The notes under the pieces were generated by a model that was not told where the DNA came from, did not search any database, and saw nothing but the letters and a program-made list of their open reading frames with translations. A stretch of DNA of 64,000 bases. Source: an uncultured Bacteroidales bacterium (GTDB lineage Bacteria > Bacteroidota > Bacteroidia > Bacteroidales > UBA932). Below, in pieces: positions 18,089-25,824 of this stretch. Position numbers and translations under genes: made by a program. Each line of letters begins with the position of its first letter. Within the stretch, counting starts at the first letter, position 1. The DNA is taken from positions 124,001 through 188,000 of the forward strand of contig CAMKSQ010000001.1 in NCBI GenBank assembly GCA_946415475.1. Reading direction: 5' to 3'.

Positions 18089-18220
18089 GTCAAAGGTTGG
18101 TAACACATTTGCGAAAGGTTGGTTTTTAAGATACCAACCTTTTGCGCTCAATGGGGCATTGAAGGCACTCTGGTGAATTTTACGTGTCAAAGATTGGCTC
18201 CTCAAAAACCAACCTTTGAC
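18089..18220. repeat. Cluster of alternating CAAAGGTTGG palindromic arms
   Basis: Five copies of a 10-14 nt arm alternate in orientation: GTCAAAGGTTGG (18089), AAAGGTTGGTTTTT (18114), ACCAACCTTT (18133), GTCAAAGATTGG (18186) and AAAAACCAACCTTTGAC (18204). The outer copies form a perfect 13-bp inverted repeat and 18114/18204 a perfect 14-bp one. Neighbouring arms fold into two separate hairpins. Confidence 0.75.
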
Positions 18221-18281
18221 AAAAACATGACCAACCACTTACGGCATGGCATATAAAAGAGTCTCTGATACCACCTCAGCA

Positions 18282-18311
18282 CCCCCTGGTATTCTTTAAA
18301 GCGACAGGGGG
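18282..18311. terminator. Hairpin downstream of the lrp-like gene
   Basis: CCCCCTG pairs with CAGGGGG across a 16-nt loop, 23 nt beyond the lrp-like stop. There is no T-run, so its role as a terminator is uncertain. Confidence 0.35.
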
Positions 18312-18333
18312 CATTCAATGAAATGCCATTGCG

Positions 18334-18801
18334 TTACAAATACAGCGCATGGGTATTTTTGATTTCGTCCATCACGAAGGAGGAGAGGATGGAGCCGATG
18401 GCGCTGATGTTGCCCAGGACGTTGATGATGAACTCGTTGTAGTACTTCATATCGGGCGCGTAAATCTTTAACAGATAGTCGTATTCGCCGGAAATGTTGT
18501 AGCATTCCACCACCTGGGGGATGTCCCGGATTACGGAGATGAAGTCCCGGGCTACGGCGCGGTTCATCTGCTTGAGCTTCACGGAACAGAATACGGTGAA
18601 TCCCCTACCCAGCTTTTCTGCATCCAGCACGGCCACATACTTTTTGATGAAGCCGCCCTTTTCCAGTCGCTTCATGCGTTCGAAAACGGGCGTGGTGGAA
18701 AGGTTCACGCGCGCAGCCAGCTCTTTTGTAGTAAGTCTGGCGTTCTCCTGCAACGCCCGCAGGATTTGCAAATCCACCGCATCCAATAGCACTTCACTCA
18801 T
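18334..18801 (-). CDS. Lrp/AsnC family transcriptional regulator
   Basis: This 155-aa regulator has an N-terminal winged helix-turn-helix (LDAVDLQILRALQENARLT through STTPVFERMKRLE) and a C-terminal RAM ligand-binding domain (from about residue 65; VVECYNISGEYDYLLKI). Lrp/AsnC proteins sense amino acids and often regulate their own gene. It is divergent from metY-metX-thrA across 308 nt, so methionine or homoserine metabolism is a reasonable target, by inference. A 13-bp palindrome sits directly before its start codon. Confidence 0.92.
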   Translation of the reverse strand: MSEVLLDAVDLQILRALQENARLTTKELAARVNLSTTPVFERMKRLEKGGFIKKYVAVLDAEKLGRGFTVFCSVKLKQMNRAVARDFISVIRDIPQVVECYNISGEYDYLLKIYAPDMKYYNEFIINVLGNISAIGSILSSFVMDEIKNTHALYL

Positions 18802-18802
18802 A

Positions 18803-18815
18803 AGAATAATATTCT
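18803..18815. promoter_or_regulatory. Palindromic operator candidate of the lrp-like gene
   Basis: AGAATAATATTCT is a perfect 6+1+6 palindrome one base upstream of the start codon at 18801. Binding there would block expression, as expected for Lrp autoregulation. This is inference from position and symmetry. Confidence 0.4.
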
Positions 18816-18867
18816 AATAAAACCTGTAAAACCAGTATAATTTTTCTATTTATTCCAATTTATACAG

Positions 18868-18875
18868 CAAATATA
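18868..18875 (-). promoter_or_regulatory. -7 box of the lrp-like gene
   Basis: TATATTTG on the minus strand, about 66 nt before the start codon; the TTG element is not clear. Confidence 0.45.
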
Positions 18876-18903
18876 GGAATATTTTCCAAATATTTTTAAA
18901 CTC

Positions 18904-18934
18904 TTGTACGTTTTTTCCAATCACGGTATCTTTG
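18904..18934 (+). promoter_or_regulatory. Promoter of the metY-metX-thrA operon
   Basis: TTG at 18904-18906, a 20-nt spacer and TATCTTTG at 18927-18934, an exact consensus. The predicted transcription start (about 18941) falls inside the left arm of the inverted-repeat element. Confidence 0.75.
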
Positions 18935-18937
18935 CAA

Positions 18938-19083
18938 TCCGAAGGGGGTATAGGTACCCAAACCGTCGCTTCGCGACCCCTCCCAAATCGCGACACGCCG
19001 TCTAACGACGTTGCGGCTGTGGGCCCCTCCCTCTTACACGGCCGAGGGTGGCCATGGGTTTGGGTACCTACACCCCCTTCGGA
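18938..19083. repeat. 146-bp element bounded by 27-bp inverted repeats in the metY leader
   Basis: The left arm TCCGAAGGGGGTATAGGTAC (18938-18964 in full) and the right arm at 19057-19083 are inverted repeats of 27 nt with a single A/G difference that a G-U pair would tolerate. Inside lie a perfect GTCGC-TTC-GCGAC hairpin (18965-18977) and further pairing between CGGCTGTG and ACACGGCCG. It could be a small non-autonomous mobile element or a structured regulatory RNA; the position between promoter and ATG suits either. Confidence 0.8.
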
Positions 19084-19109
19084 AAAACAATAAGACTATA
19101 GACTAGACC

Positions 19110-20390
19110 ATGGCAAAGATTGACACATTATGCGTACACGCCGGATACAGCCCCAAGAAGGGCGAACCGCGGCAGCTCCCCATCATCCAGAGCACAACCT
19201 TTAAATATGAGACATCGGACCAGATGGGCCGCCTGTTCGACCTGGAAGAGTCCGGTTATTTCTATACCCGTTTGCAGAACCCGACGGTAGATGCCGTGGC
19301 GGCGCAAATTTGCACCTTGGAAGGCGGCGTGGGCGCTATCCTCACCTCCTCCGGCCAGGCGGCCAATCTCTTTGCCTGCCTGAACATCGCAGGTGCGGGC
19401 GACCACATCATCGCCGCAAACAACATCTACGGCGGCACTTTCAACCTGCTGGGCGTTACGCTGGCCAAATTCGGCATCGAAGTCAGTTTTATCAAGGCCG
19501 ATGCCACCGACAGCGAGATCCAGGCCGCCATCCGGCCCAACACCAAACTCGTTTTTGGCGAAACCCTCTCCAACCCCGGCGTAGAGGTGCTGGACATTGC
19601 CCGTTGGGCCGCCGTCGCACACAAAAACGGCCTGCCGCTGGTAATCGACAATACCTTTGCCACGCCTGTCCTGTGCCGTCCGTTTGAATGGGGGGCCGAT
19701 ATCGTCACACATTCCACCACCAAATATATAGACGGGCATGGAACCAGCGTGGGCGGCGCCGTGGTGGACAGCGGCAACTTCCCTTGGGAGCAATACGCCG
19801 AAAAATTCCCCGGCCTAACTACGCCGGACGAATCCTATCACGGCCTCACCTATACCAAGAAATTCGGAAAGGCTGCGTTTATCACCAAGGCCGTCACGCA
19901 CCTGATGCGGGACCTGGGTAGCACGCAAAGCCCCCAGAATGCCTTCTATCTGCACCTGGGCCTGCAGACGCTGCACCTCAGAATGCCGCGCCACAGCAGC
20001 AGCGCCCTTCAGGTGGCCCGCTGGCTGGAGAACTGCCCGGACGTGGCCTGGGTACACTACCCCGGCCTGGAAAGCGACCCGCACCACAACCTGGCGCTCA
20101 AATACCTGCCGGACGGCTGCAGCGGCGTGCTGTGCTTCGGCCTTAAAGGCGGCCGCGCGTTCGACAACCGCTTCCTGGATGCCCTGAAACTGACCACCAT
20201 CGAAACGCATGTGGCCGATTGTCACACCTGCGTGCTGCATCCGGCATCGCACACGCACCGGCAGCTCTCCGACGAGCAGTTGAAAGCCGCCGGTATCGCC
20301 CCGGACCTTATCCGTTTCAGCGTGGGCCTGGAAGCCCCCGAAGACATTATTGCAGACCTTGAACAGGCCCTGGCCGCAGCGAAAGCATGA
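19110..20390 (+). CDS. metY: O-acetylhomoserine sulfhydrylase
   Basis: This 426-aa PLP enzyme of the Cys/Met metabolism family converts O-acetylhomoserine and sulfide to homocysteine. It opens with DTLCVHAGYSPKKGEPRQLP and has TSSGQAANLFA, the cofactor segment VIDNTFATPVLCRP, and the PLP lysine Lys205 in THSTTKYIDGHG. The length and the FPGLTTPDESYHGL insertion are typical of O-acetylhomoserine sulfhydrylases and distinguish it from cystathionine gamma-synthase. Its stop overlaps the metX start by 4 nt. A 170-nt structured leader precedes it, so post-transcriptional control is possible. Confidence 0.95.
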   Translation: MAKIDTLCVHAGYSPKKGEPRQLPIIQSTTFKYETSDQMGRLFDLEESGYFYTRLQNPTVDAVAAQICTLEGGVGAILTSSGQAANLFACLNIAGAGDHIIAANNIYGGTFNLLGVTLAKFGIEVSFIKADATDSEIQAAIRPNTKLVFGETLSNPGVEVLDIARWAAVAHKNGLPLVIDNTFATPVLCRPFEWGADIVTHSTTKYIDGHGTSVGGAVVDSGNFPWEQYAEKFPGLTTPDESYHGLTYTKKFGKAAFITKAVTHLMRDLGSTQSPQNAFYLHLGLQTLHLRMPRHSSSALQVARWLENCPDVAWVHYPGLESDPHHNLALKYLPDGCSGVLCFGLKGGRAFDNRFLDALKLTTIETHVADCHTCVLHPASHTHRQLSDEQLKAAGIAPDLIRFSVGLEAPEDIIADLEQALAAAKA

Positions 20391-21376
20391 TACGACAAGA
20401 GATTACGATTAACCTGAACCTGGAATGCGGCGGCGTTCTGGAAAAAGCACGCCTCGTCTTCCATACCTCTAAAGGTAGCGGCAAGGTCATCTGGATCTGC
20501 CACGCCCTTACCGCCAACAGCGACCCTGAAGACTGGTGGCCGGAGATGGTGGGACCGGGCAAGACCATCGACACGGAGAAAAACCGCGTGGTGTGCGTGA
20601 ACAGGCTGGGCAGTGCGTATGGATCCGAGGGACCGGCGCGGGAGAATCCCGCCACCGGGAAACCCTGGATGCTGGACTTTCCGGATGTAACCATCCGCGA
20701 CACCGTACAGTCCTTCGATGCCGTGCGTAAACATCTGGGCATCGAGAAAATCGACCTTTTGATCGGCGCCTCCAACGGCGGGTTCGATGCCATAGAATGG
20801 GCCATCATGCAGCCAGATGTGTTTGACCGCTGCCTGCTGCTGTGCACGGCGCCCCGCATCTCCCCTTTCCTGGGCGCCACGGTGGAAGCCCAGCGCATGG
20901 CCCTGGAGGCCGATCCCACCTTTCGCGAAGCCCGTTCGCTGGAAGGTGGCAGGAATGGACTCAAATGCGCCCGCGCCCAGGCGCTCATCAGTTACCGCTG
21001 CTTCAAGGGATATGGACTTACCCAGGCCGAAGAAGACCCGGACACCCTCTTTGCCGGCCGCGTAGCCTCTTACGAGCGCTACCAAGGCGAAAAACTGGTG
21101 CGCCGCGGCTTTGACGCCTACTCTTATTACTGCCTCTGCAATGCCCTGGACAGCCACAATGTGGGCCGCGGACGGGGCGGTGTGCAAAAGGCCCTGCAGG
21201 GCATCAAAGCCCGTACAACGGTGGTCGCCGTGGACAGCGACCTCATTTTCCCGCCGGCAGAAAGCCGGCAGTGGGCCGCCTGGATTCCCGGTGCCCAATA
21301 TGTAGAAATCAGTTCCAATTTTGGCCACGACGGCTTCCTGCTGGAGACCGCCAAATTATCGGCCCTTATCCTATAA
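20387..21376 (+). CDS. metX: Homoserine O-acetyltransferase (MetX type)
   Basis: This 329-aa alpha/beta-hydrolase transfers acetyl from acetyl-CoA to homoserine. The nucleophile is Ser129 in GASNGGFDAIEW (usually GGSMGGMQALEW). The catalytic Asp is in VVAVDSDLIFPP and the His in FGHDGFL. NRLGSAYGSEGP matches the MetX oxyanion/substrate loop. It is shorter than many MetX proteins (about 350-380 aa). It supplies the substrate of MetY just upstream and uses the product of ThrA just downstream, and the 4-nt overlap with metY indicates coupled translation. Confidence 0.93.
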   Translation: MIRQEITINLNLECGGVLEKARLVFHTSKGSGKVIWICHALTANSDPEDWWPEMVGPGKTIDTEKNRVVCVNRLGSAYGSEGPARENPATGKPWMLDFPDVTIRDTVQSFDAVRKHLGIEKIDLLIGASNGGFDAIEWAIMQPDVFDRCLLLCTAPRISPFLGATVEAQRMALEADPTFREARSLEGGRNGLKCARAQALISYRCFKGYGLTQAEEDPDTLFAGRVASYERYQGEKLVRRGFDAYSYYCLCNALDSHNVGRGRGGVQKALQGIKARTTVVAVDSDLIFPPAESRQWAAWIPGAQYVEISSNFGHDGFLLETAKLSALIL

Positions 21377-21379
21377 ACT

Positions 21380-23740
21380 ATGCAAGTACTCAAATTCGGC
21401 GGCACTTCCGTTGCCAATGCGGAAGCCATGCTTCAGACCATCCAGATTGTTCAGAAGGCCCTGGAGGCCGATCGCACCATCGTGGTGAGTTCCGCCATTA
21501 GCGGTTGCACCGACGGGCTCATCGAGTTGGGCCGCCTGGCTGCTTCCCGTGACGAAGCCTACAAAGAGCGCCTGGCTTTCTGGCAGGAAAAACACCACGC
21601 CATTATTGACAAATTGCTGCCGGACGGTTACCGGAACAAGACGCGGGGCACCGTGGACGACCTCTTCGGCCAGCTGGAAAGTATCCTGCAGGGCGTATTC
21701 CTGCTGGGCGAGCTCTCCCCCACCAGCCTGAGTGCCGTGCAAAGCTTCGGCGAACTCTTCTCCACCCGTATCCTCACCGACAGTTTCCTTTCGCAAGGGA
21801 TTGCGTGTCGATGGCTGGACGCCCGCGAGCTGGTCCGCGTGCGGGACGGCGTGGTGGAAAGCGCGGAGACCTACCGGCGCGTGCAGGAGGCCGTTGAGCA
21901 GCATACGCGGGCGGAGTTGTTCATCGTCCCGGGCTTTATCGCCCGCGACCAGGATGGCAAGGTGACCACGCTGGGGCGCGGCGGTTCGGACTATACCGCT
22001 TCCCTCTTTGCCGTCGGCATCCACGCCCGCCGGGTGGAGATTTGGACCGATGTCCCCGGCATCATGACTGCCCATCCGGAGGTGGTGCCGTCGGCCCGTC
22101 CCATTCCGAATATCTCCTATCGCGCCGCACAGGAACTGTCCCACTTTGGTGCCAAGGTGATTTACCCGCCCACCATCCAACCCGTTGTGGCTGAGGGCAT
22201 TCCCATTTACGTAAAAGACACGTTCCACCCCGACGAACCGGGCACGCTGGTGGAGAAAAATCCGCCGCGGGCACAGGGCGGAGCCATAGGTATTGCCCAT
22301 TCCCACGGTCTGGCACTCATCTCGCTGGAAGGCAGCGGCATGGTAGGCGTTCCGGGCTTCAGCTCCCGCCTGTTCGACGCCCTGTCCCGTGCCGGCATCA
22401 ACATCATCCTCATCACGCAGGCCTCGTCCGTGCACTCCATGTGCATCGCCATTGCTGCGGCCGATGCGGAGAAAGCCAGAAGGGCGGCCGATGCCTGCTT
22501 CGCCTACGAAATCTCGCTGGGAAAACTGAATCCGCTGCGCGTGGAGAAGGGCTTTTCCATCGTCTGCGTCATCGGGGACGATATGCTGGGGCACAGCGGT
22601 GCCACCGGTGGCATGCTGGCTGCCCTGAGCCGTCACAGCATCCCCGTACGCGCCACCGCCCAGGGTTCATCGGAACGGAACATCTCCGTCATCGTGCCTT
22701 CCGAAAGGGCCGATGAAGCCATCCGTGCCATCCACCACGAGTTCTTCGACCGTTTTACCAACCAGATTATTCCCTTGTTCATTGCCGGCTACGGCCGTGT
22801 GGGCAAGGCGCTGGTAAACATGCTGCTGGACAATGCGGCCGCTATCGCCAAGCGTTCCGGCAAAGAGCTCCGCGTGTGCGGCCTGGCCCGGAGTACGCGC
22901 TATATTATCGACACGGAAGGCATCGACCTGGCCCATGCCGGTGACCTCCTGGAGGCGGGCACTCCCGGCTCCTTTGTGGATGCCCTGTGCGAGCTTTCGC
23001 TGGAGAATTCCCTTTTCATCGACTGTACGGCCAACGAGGAACTGGGGTTCCGTTATCCGGACCTTTTCCACAGCGGCTATTCCGTGGTGGCCTGCAATAA
23101 GATTCCCTTCTCCGGCACCTATGCCCAGTTTAAAAACCTCCAGCTGGAAGCCCACAAGGCGGGCGTTTCCCTGCGGTACGAAACTACGGCCGGTGCGGCC
23201 CTGCCCGTCCTGGTGACGCTGGACCGCGTGGTGCAGAGCGGCGACACCCTGGTACGCATGGACGCCGTGCTCTCCGGCACGCTCAACTACCTGCTGGACA
23301 ATTACAAAGGCACCGATTGGGAGGCCCTGGTGGAAGACGCCCGCGTCAAAGGTTACACGGAGCCAGACCCGCAGGTGGACCTCTCCGGCAAAGATGTCCT
23401 GCGTAAAATCCTCATCCTGAGCCGCCAGGCCGGCCTTCCGTTGGAAGAGGCCCAAGTGAGGCTGGAGCCCATTCCTGCCGATATCGAGCAGCGGTACAAA
23501 AAAGCCGCAGCCTCCGGAAAGAAGCTGCGGTATGTAGCGTCCGTCGATGCTGAGGGCCACGCAGTAGTGGGCTTGCAGGAGGTGGGACCGGACAGTCCGC
23601 TGTATAGCCTCCGGGGCACGGACAACGCCATTCTCATCACTACAGGCGACTATCCCTCCCCTATGCTCATTCAAGGCGCCGGTGCCGGAACGCGCCAGAC
23701 GGCCGGCGGCCTGCTCAACGACATTATGCTGAGTCTTTAA
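21380..23740 (+). CDS. thrA: Bifunctional aspartokinase/homoserine dehydrogenase
   Basis: This 786-aa fusion catalyses the first and third steps from aspartate to homoserine. The aspartokinase domain (1-280) starts VLKFGGTSVANA and contains LGRGGSDYTASL. Two ACT segments follow (about 300-450; GSGMVGVPGFSSRLFDALS and GMLAALSRH). The homoserine dehydrogenase part (about 455-786) has the NAD(P) loop IAGYGRVGKAL, the YETTAGAALPVL motif and LSGTLNYLL. It is the third gene of metY-metX-thrA, 3 nt after metX. Its stop overlaps that of the convergent DPP11 gene. Confidence 0.96.
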   Translation: MQVLKFGGTSVANAEAMLQTIQIVQKALEADRTIVVSSAISGCTDGLIELGRLAASRDEAYKERLAFWQEKHHAIIDKLLPDGYRNKTRGTVDDLFGQLESILQGVFLLGELSPTSLSAVQSFGELFSTRILTDSFLSQGIACRWLDARELVRVRDGVVESAETYRRVQEAVEQHTRAELFIVPGFIARDQDGKVTTLGRGGSDYTASLFAVGIHARRVEIWTDVPGIMTAHPEVVPSARPIPNISYRAAQELSHFGAKVIYPPTIQPVVAEGIPIYVKDTFHPDEPGTLVEKNPPRAQGGAIGIAHSHGLALISLEGSGMVGVPGFSSRLFDALSRAGINIILITQASSVHSMCIAIAAADAEKARRAADACFAYEISLGKLNPLRVEKGFSIVCVIGDDMLGHSGATGGMLAALSRHSIPVRATAQGSSERNISVIVPSERADEAIRAIHHEFFDRFTNQIIPLFIAGYGRVGKALVNMLLDNAAAIAKRSGKELRVCGLARSTRYIIDTEGIDLAHAGDLLEAGTPGSFVDALCELSLENSLFIDCTANEELGFRYPDLFHSGYSVVACNKIPFSGTYAQFKNLQLEAHKAGVSLRYETTAGAALPVLVTLDRVVQSGDTLVRMDAVLSGTLNYLLDNYKGTDWEALVEDARVKGYTEPDPQVDLSGKDVLRKILILSRQAGLPLEEAQVRLEPIPADIEQRYKKAAASGKKLRYVASVDAEGHAVVGLQEVGPDSPLYSLRGTDNAILITTGDYPSPMLIQGAGAGTRQTAGGLLNDIMLSL

Positions 23741-25704
23741 TCGACAAAACACATTTCATCCAGGAGATAGCCCGCATGGCCTATCTCCTTTATTATGAAC
23801 AGGATATAGCGGACATCTAAAGAGATGTTGCGGCACACGTCCGGGTCGAAGGCCAGGTCGCTCAGGGTGCCCTCCCATACGCGGTCGAAGTTGATGCCGA
23901 TCAGGTTGCCGTCCGCATTCAGGACCGGGCTGCCGGAGTTGCCGCCGGTGGTGTGGTTGGTGGCCAGGAAACAGACCGGCTGGTCCTCGTGGCCGCCTTG
24001 GGCGTAAATATCCCGCAGCGTCTGGGGAATGTTGTAGTCAAAAATGTCCGGATTGTCCTTTTCGATGATGCCGCGCAGCGTGGAAACCGGATGGTAGTAG
24101 ATGGCATCGGCAGGCCGATAGCCCTCCACATGGCCATAGGCCACACGCAAGGTGAGGTTGGCGTCCGGATAGAAGGCCTTCTCGGGCTCGAACTCCATCT
24201 GCGCACGCATATAGTCGCGGTAGGTTAACTGAAGGGATTCATTCAGCGAACGCACTTTGCTAACGATGGGCCCGGCGAAAAAAGCGTCCAGGGCATCCGA
24301 CAGCGCACGGGCATCCTCCTCGCTGGCAAAGACATCGTCCTTCCAGGCCTCCATGCTGTCGTATTCAGCCCGCTTCTGCAGGAAATACGCAGGCTTGTAG
24401 GCGTCGTCCAAATTCTTGTCGAAGGCTTCCATCAGCGCCACGAAGGTTTCCTCGTCGATGGGCTGGTAGTAGTCCTTCATGTCGAAGGGACGGCCGGAAA
24501 CCATGCGCAGGCGTTCGATGCTGCGGACGGTCTCGTTGTAGTATTCATAGGCCCGATACAGGGCGTTGCGCTCCTCATAGAGATAGGCCAGGTTGTCCAG
24601 CACGTCCTTGTACTGCGTGCCGCGGGCCCACTCCCGGAAACGGGCTTCATAGGCCTGCTTGGTGGCGACGGTCTTCATCTTTTTGAGACCTTTCTCCTCC
24701 CCTTGCCACTTCTTCCAGGCATTGGCCACACCCGCGTATTTGCTGGAATACTGGATGCGTACGGCCTGGCTCTGGTCCATGTACTTCTTCATGATTTGCA
24801 GCCGCATGGTACGCAGGGCAATTTTTTCCGGATCCGACACCTGGGAGATGTATTTCACAGCCTCCGAGTGCACATATTCCTGCGTGCTGCCGGGGCAGCC
24901 ATAGACAAAGGTGAAATCGCCTTCCTTCACACCCGCACGGGAGATTTTGAGGGACTTCTTAGGCGTGTACGGGACGTTGTCTTCGCTGTAATCCGCAGGC
25001 ATATTGTCCTTGCCGGCGTAGATGCGGAAGATGGAAAAGTCACCGGTGTGACGGGGCCACATCCAGTTGTCCGTCTCACCGCCAAACTTGCCGATGGAGG
25101 ACGGCGGAGCACCGACCAGCCGCACATCCCTGTACTCACGGAAGACAAAGAGGAAGTATTGGTTGCCATAATAAAGGGCCTCCACGCTGGCCTTGAGGCC
25201 ATTGCCATCCTTCACAGCCTGCTCCTTGAGCTTGTCACTGTTTTTCTTGACGATTTTAATACGGTCCGCCTCATCCATTTTTCCCGGCTTGTAGCCTTTG
25301 AGTACCAGGTCGGTCACATCTTCCATCCGCTCCAGGAAGCGTACAGTGAGCCCCGGGTTGGGCAGTTCCTGGCTGCGGTTCAGGGCCCAGAATCCGTCCT
25401 TGAGGTAGTCGTGCTCCACGGAGGAATGCTTTTGGATGTAGCCATAGCCGCAGTGGTGGTTGGTGAACAGGAGGCCTTCGTCGCTTACCAGTTCACCGGT
25501 GCAGCCGCTGCCGAACAGTACCACGGCATCCTTGAGGCTGGCCTGGTTAACGCTGTAGATGTCTTCCGCGCTGAGTTTGAGGCCTTTAGCCTGCATATCC
25601 GTAATGCGCTGGGAGATGAGGGCCGGGAGCCACATGCCTTCATCGGCCTTAAGAGGAAACAGGGCGACGGCCAGAAAGACCGTCAGGAGGAACGTTTTCT
25701 TCAT
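23737..25704 (-). CDS. S46 family dipeptidyl-peptidase, DPP11 type
   Basis: This 655-aa periplasmic serine peptidase removes N-terminal dipeptides. The signal peptide is MKKTFLLTVFLAVALFPLKA. The trypsin-like triad is seen in TNHHCGYGY (His83/84), GGETDNW (Asp212) and GGNSGSP (Ser590). The residue 18 positions after the serine is Arg608 (INFDR). In Porphyromonas, Arg at that position defines Asp/Glu-specific DPP11 whereas DPP7 has Gly. The protein is some 65 aa shorter than the Porphyromonas enzyme. ATG at 25704 is chosen over the track start because it opens the signal peptide. Confidence 0.92.
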   Translation of the reverse strand: MKKTFLLTVFLAVALFPLKADEGMWLPALISQRITDMQAKGLKLSAEDIYSVNQASLKDAVVLFGSGCTGELVSDEGLLFTNHHCGYGYIQKHSSVEHDYLKDGFWALNRSQELPNPGLTVRFLERMEDVTDLVLKGYKPGKMDEADRIKIVKKNSDKLKEQAVKDGNGLKASVEALYYGNQYFLFVFREYRDVRLVGAPPSSIGKFGGETDNWMWPRHTGDFSIFRIYAGKDNMPADYSEDNVPYTPKKSLKISRAGVKEGDFTFVYGCPGSTQEYVHSEAVKYISQVSDPEKIALRTMRLQIMKKYMDQSQAVRIQYSSKYAGVANAWKKWQGEEKGLKKMKTVATKQAYEARFREWARGTQYKDVLDNLAYLYEERNALYRAYEYYNETVRSIERLRMVSGRPFDMKDYYQPIDEETFVALMEAFDKNLDDAYKPAYFLQKRAEYDSMEAWKDDVFASEEDARALSDALDAFFAGPIVSKVRSLNESLQLTYRDYMRAQMEFEPEKAFYPDANLTLRVAYGHVEGYRPADAIYYHPVSTLRGIIEKDNPDIFDYNIPQTLRDIYAQGGHEDQPVCFLATNHTTGGNSGSPVLNADGNLIGINFDRVWEGTLSDLAFDPDVCRNISLDVRYILFIIKEIGHAGYLLDEMCFVD

Positions 25705-25769
25705 GACGATGTGTAGATTATTCTTCGGGGACAGAAGTGAGAGTTTGCATATTCCCGACAATGGGTCTT

Positions 25770-25800
25770 TTGCAAATATAGGAAAAATAATTTATATTTG
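25770..25800 (+). promoter_or_regulatory. Promoter of the nucleoside phosphorylase gene
   Basis: TTG at 25770-25772, a 20-nt spacer and TATATTTG at 25793-25800, leaving a leader of about 20 nt. Confidence 0.75.
25773..25780 (-). promoter_or_regulatory. -7 box of the DPP11 gene
   Basis: TATATTTG on the minus strand, lying inside the opposing phosphorylase promoter, so the two polymerases would compete for the site. The TTG element is not clear. Confidence 0.5.
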
Positions 25801-25824
25801 TGTTTTAGAAGAACCACATGCACT

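Larger units (their letters stand above)
17935..18333. other. Gene-free repeat-rich region between the GNAT remnant and the lrp-like gene
   Basis: About 400 nt without a convincing gene. It holds an 18-nt exact copy of the yccF 3' end (18005-18022), the alternating CAAAGGTTGG palindromes (18089-18220), a CCCCCTG/CAGGGGG hairpin (18282-18311) and a small GGCATT/AATGCC hairpin. The track ORF 17999-18238 (minus) runs through the repeats, encodes an internally repetitive peptide (KGWFLRSQSL, KGWYLKNQPF) and is better read as repeat-derived. Confidence 0.6.
18802..19109. other. Divergent lrp-like / metY intergenic region
   Basis: This 308-nt region holds a palindromic operator candidate next to the lrp-like start, an AT-rich stretch with the lrp-like -7 box, the consensus metY promoter, and the 146-bp inverted-repeat element that makes up most of the metY leader. 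Confidence 0.7.

Noticed and set aside
18089-18220. CRISPR array
   Set aside because: The repeats alternate in orientation, are only 10-14 nt and have irregular spacing, and no cas genes are present.
17999-18238. 79-aa minus-strand ORF
   Set aside because: It coincides with the palindromic repeat arms, is internally repetitive and has no promoter; treated as repeat-derived, not a gene.
18938-19083. SAM riboswitch in the metY leader
   Set aside because: The leader folds strongly, but I do not see the conserved core of SAM-I or SAM-II; the inverted-repeat architecture is different, so no known class is assigned.
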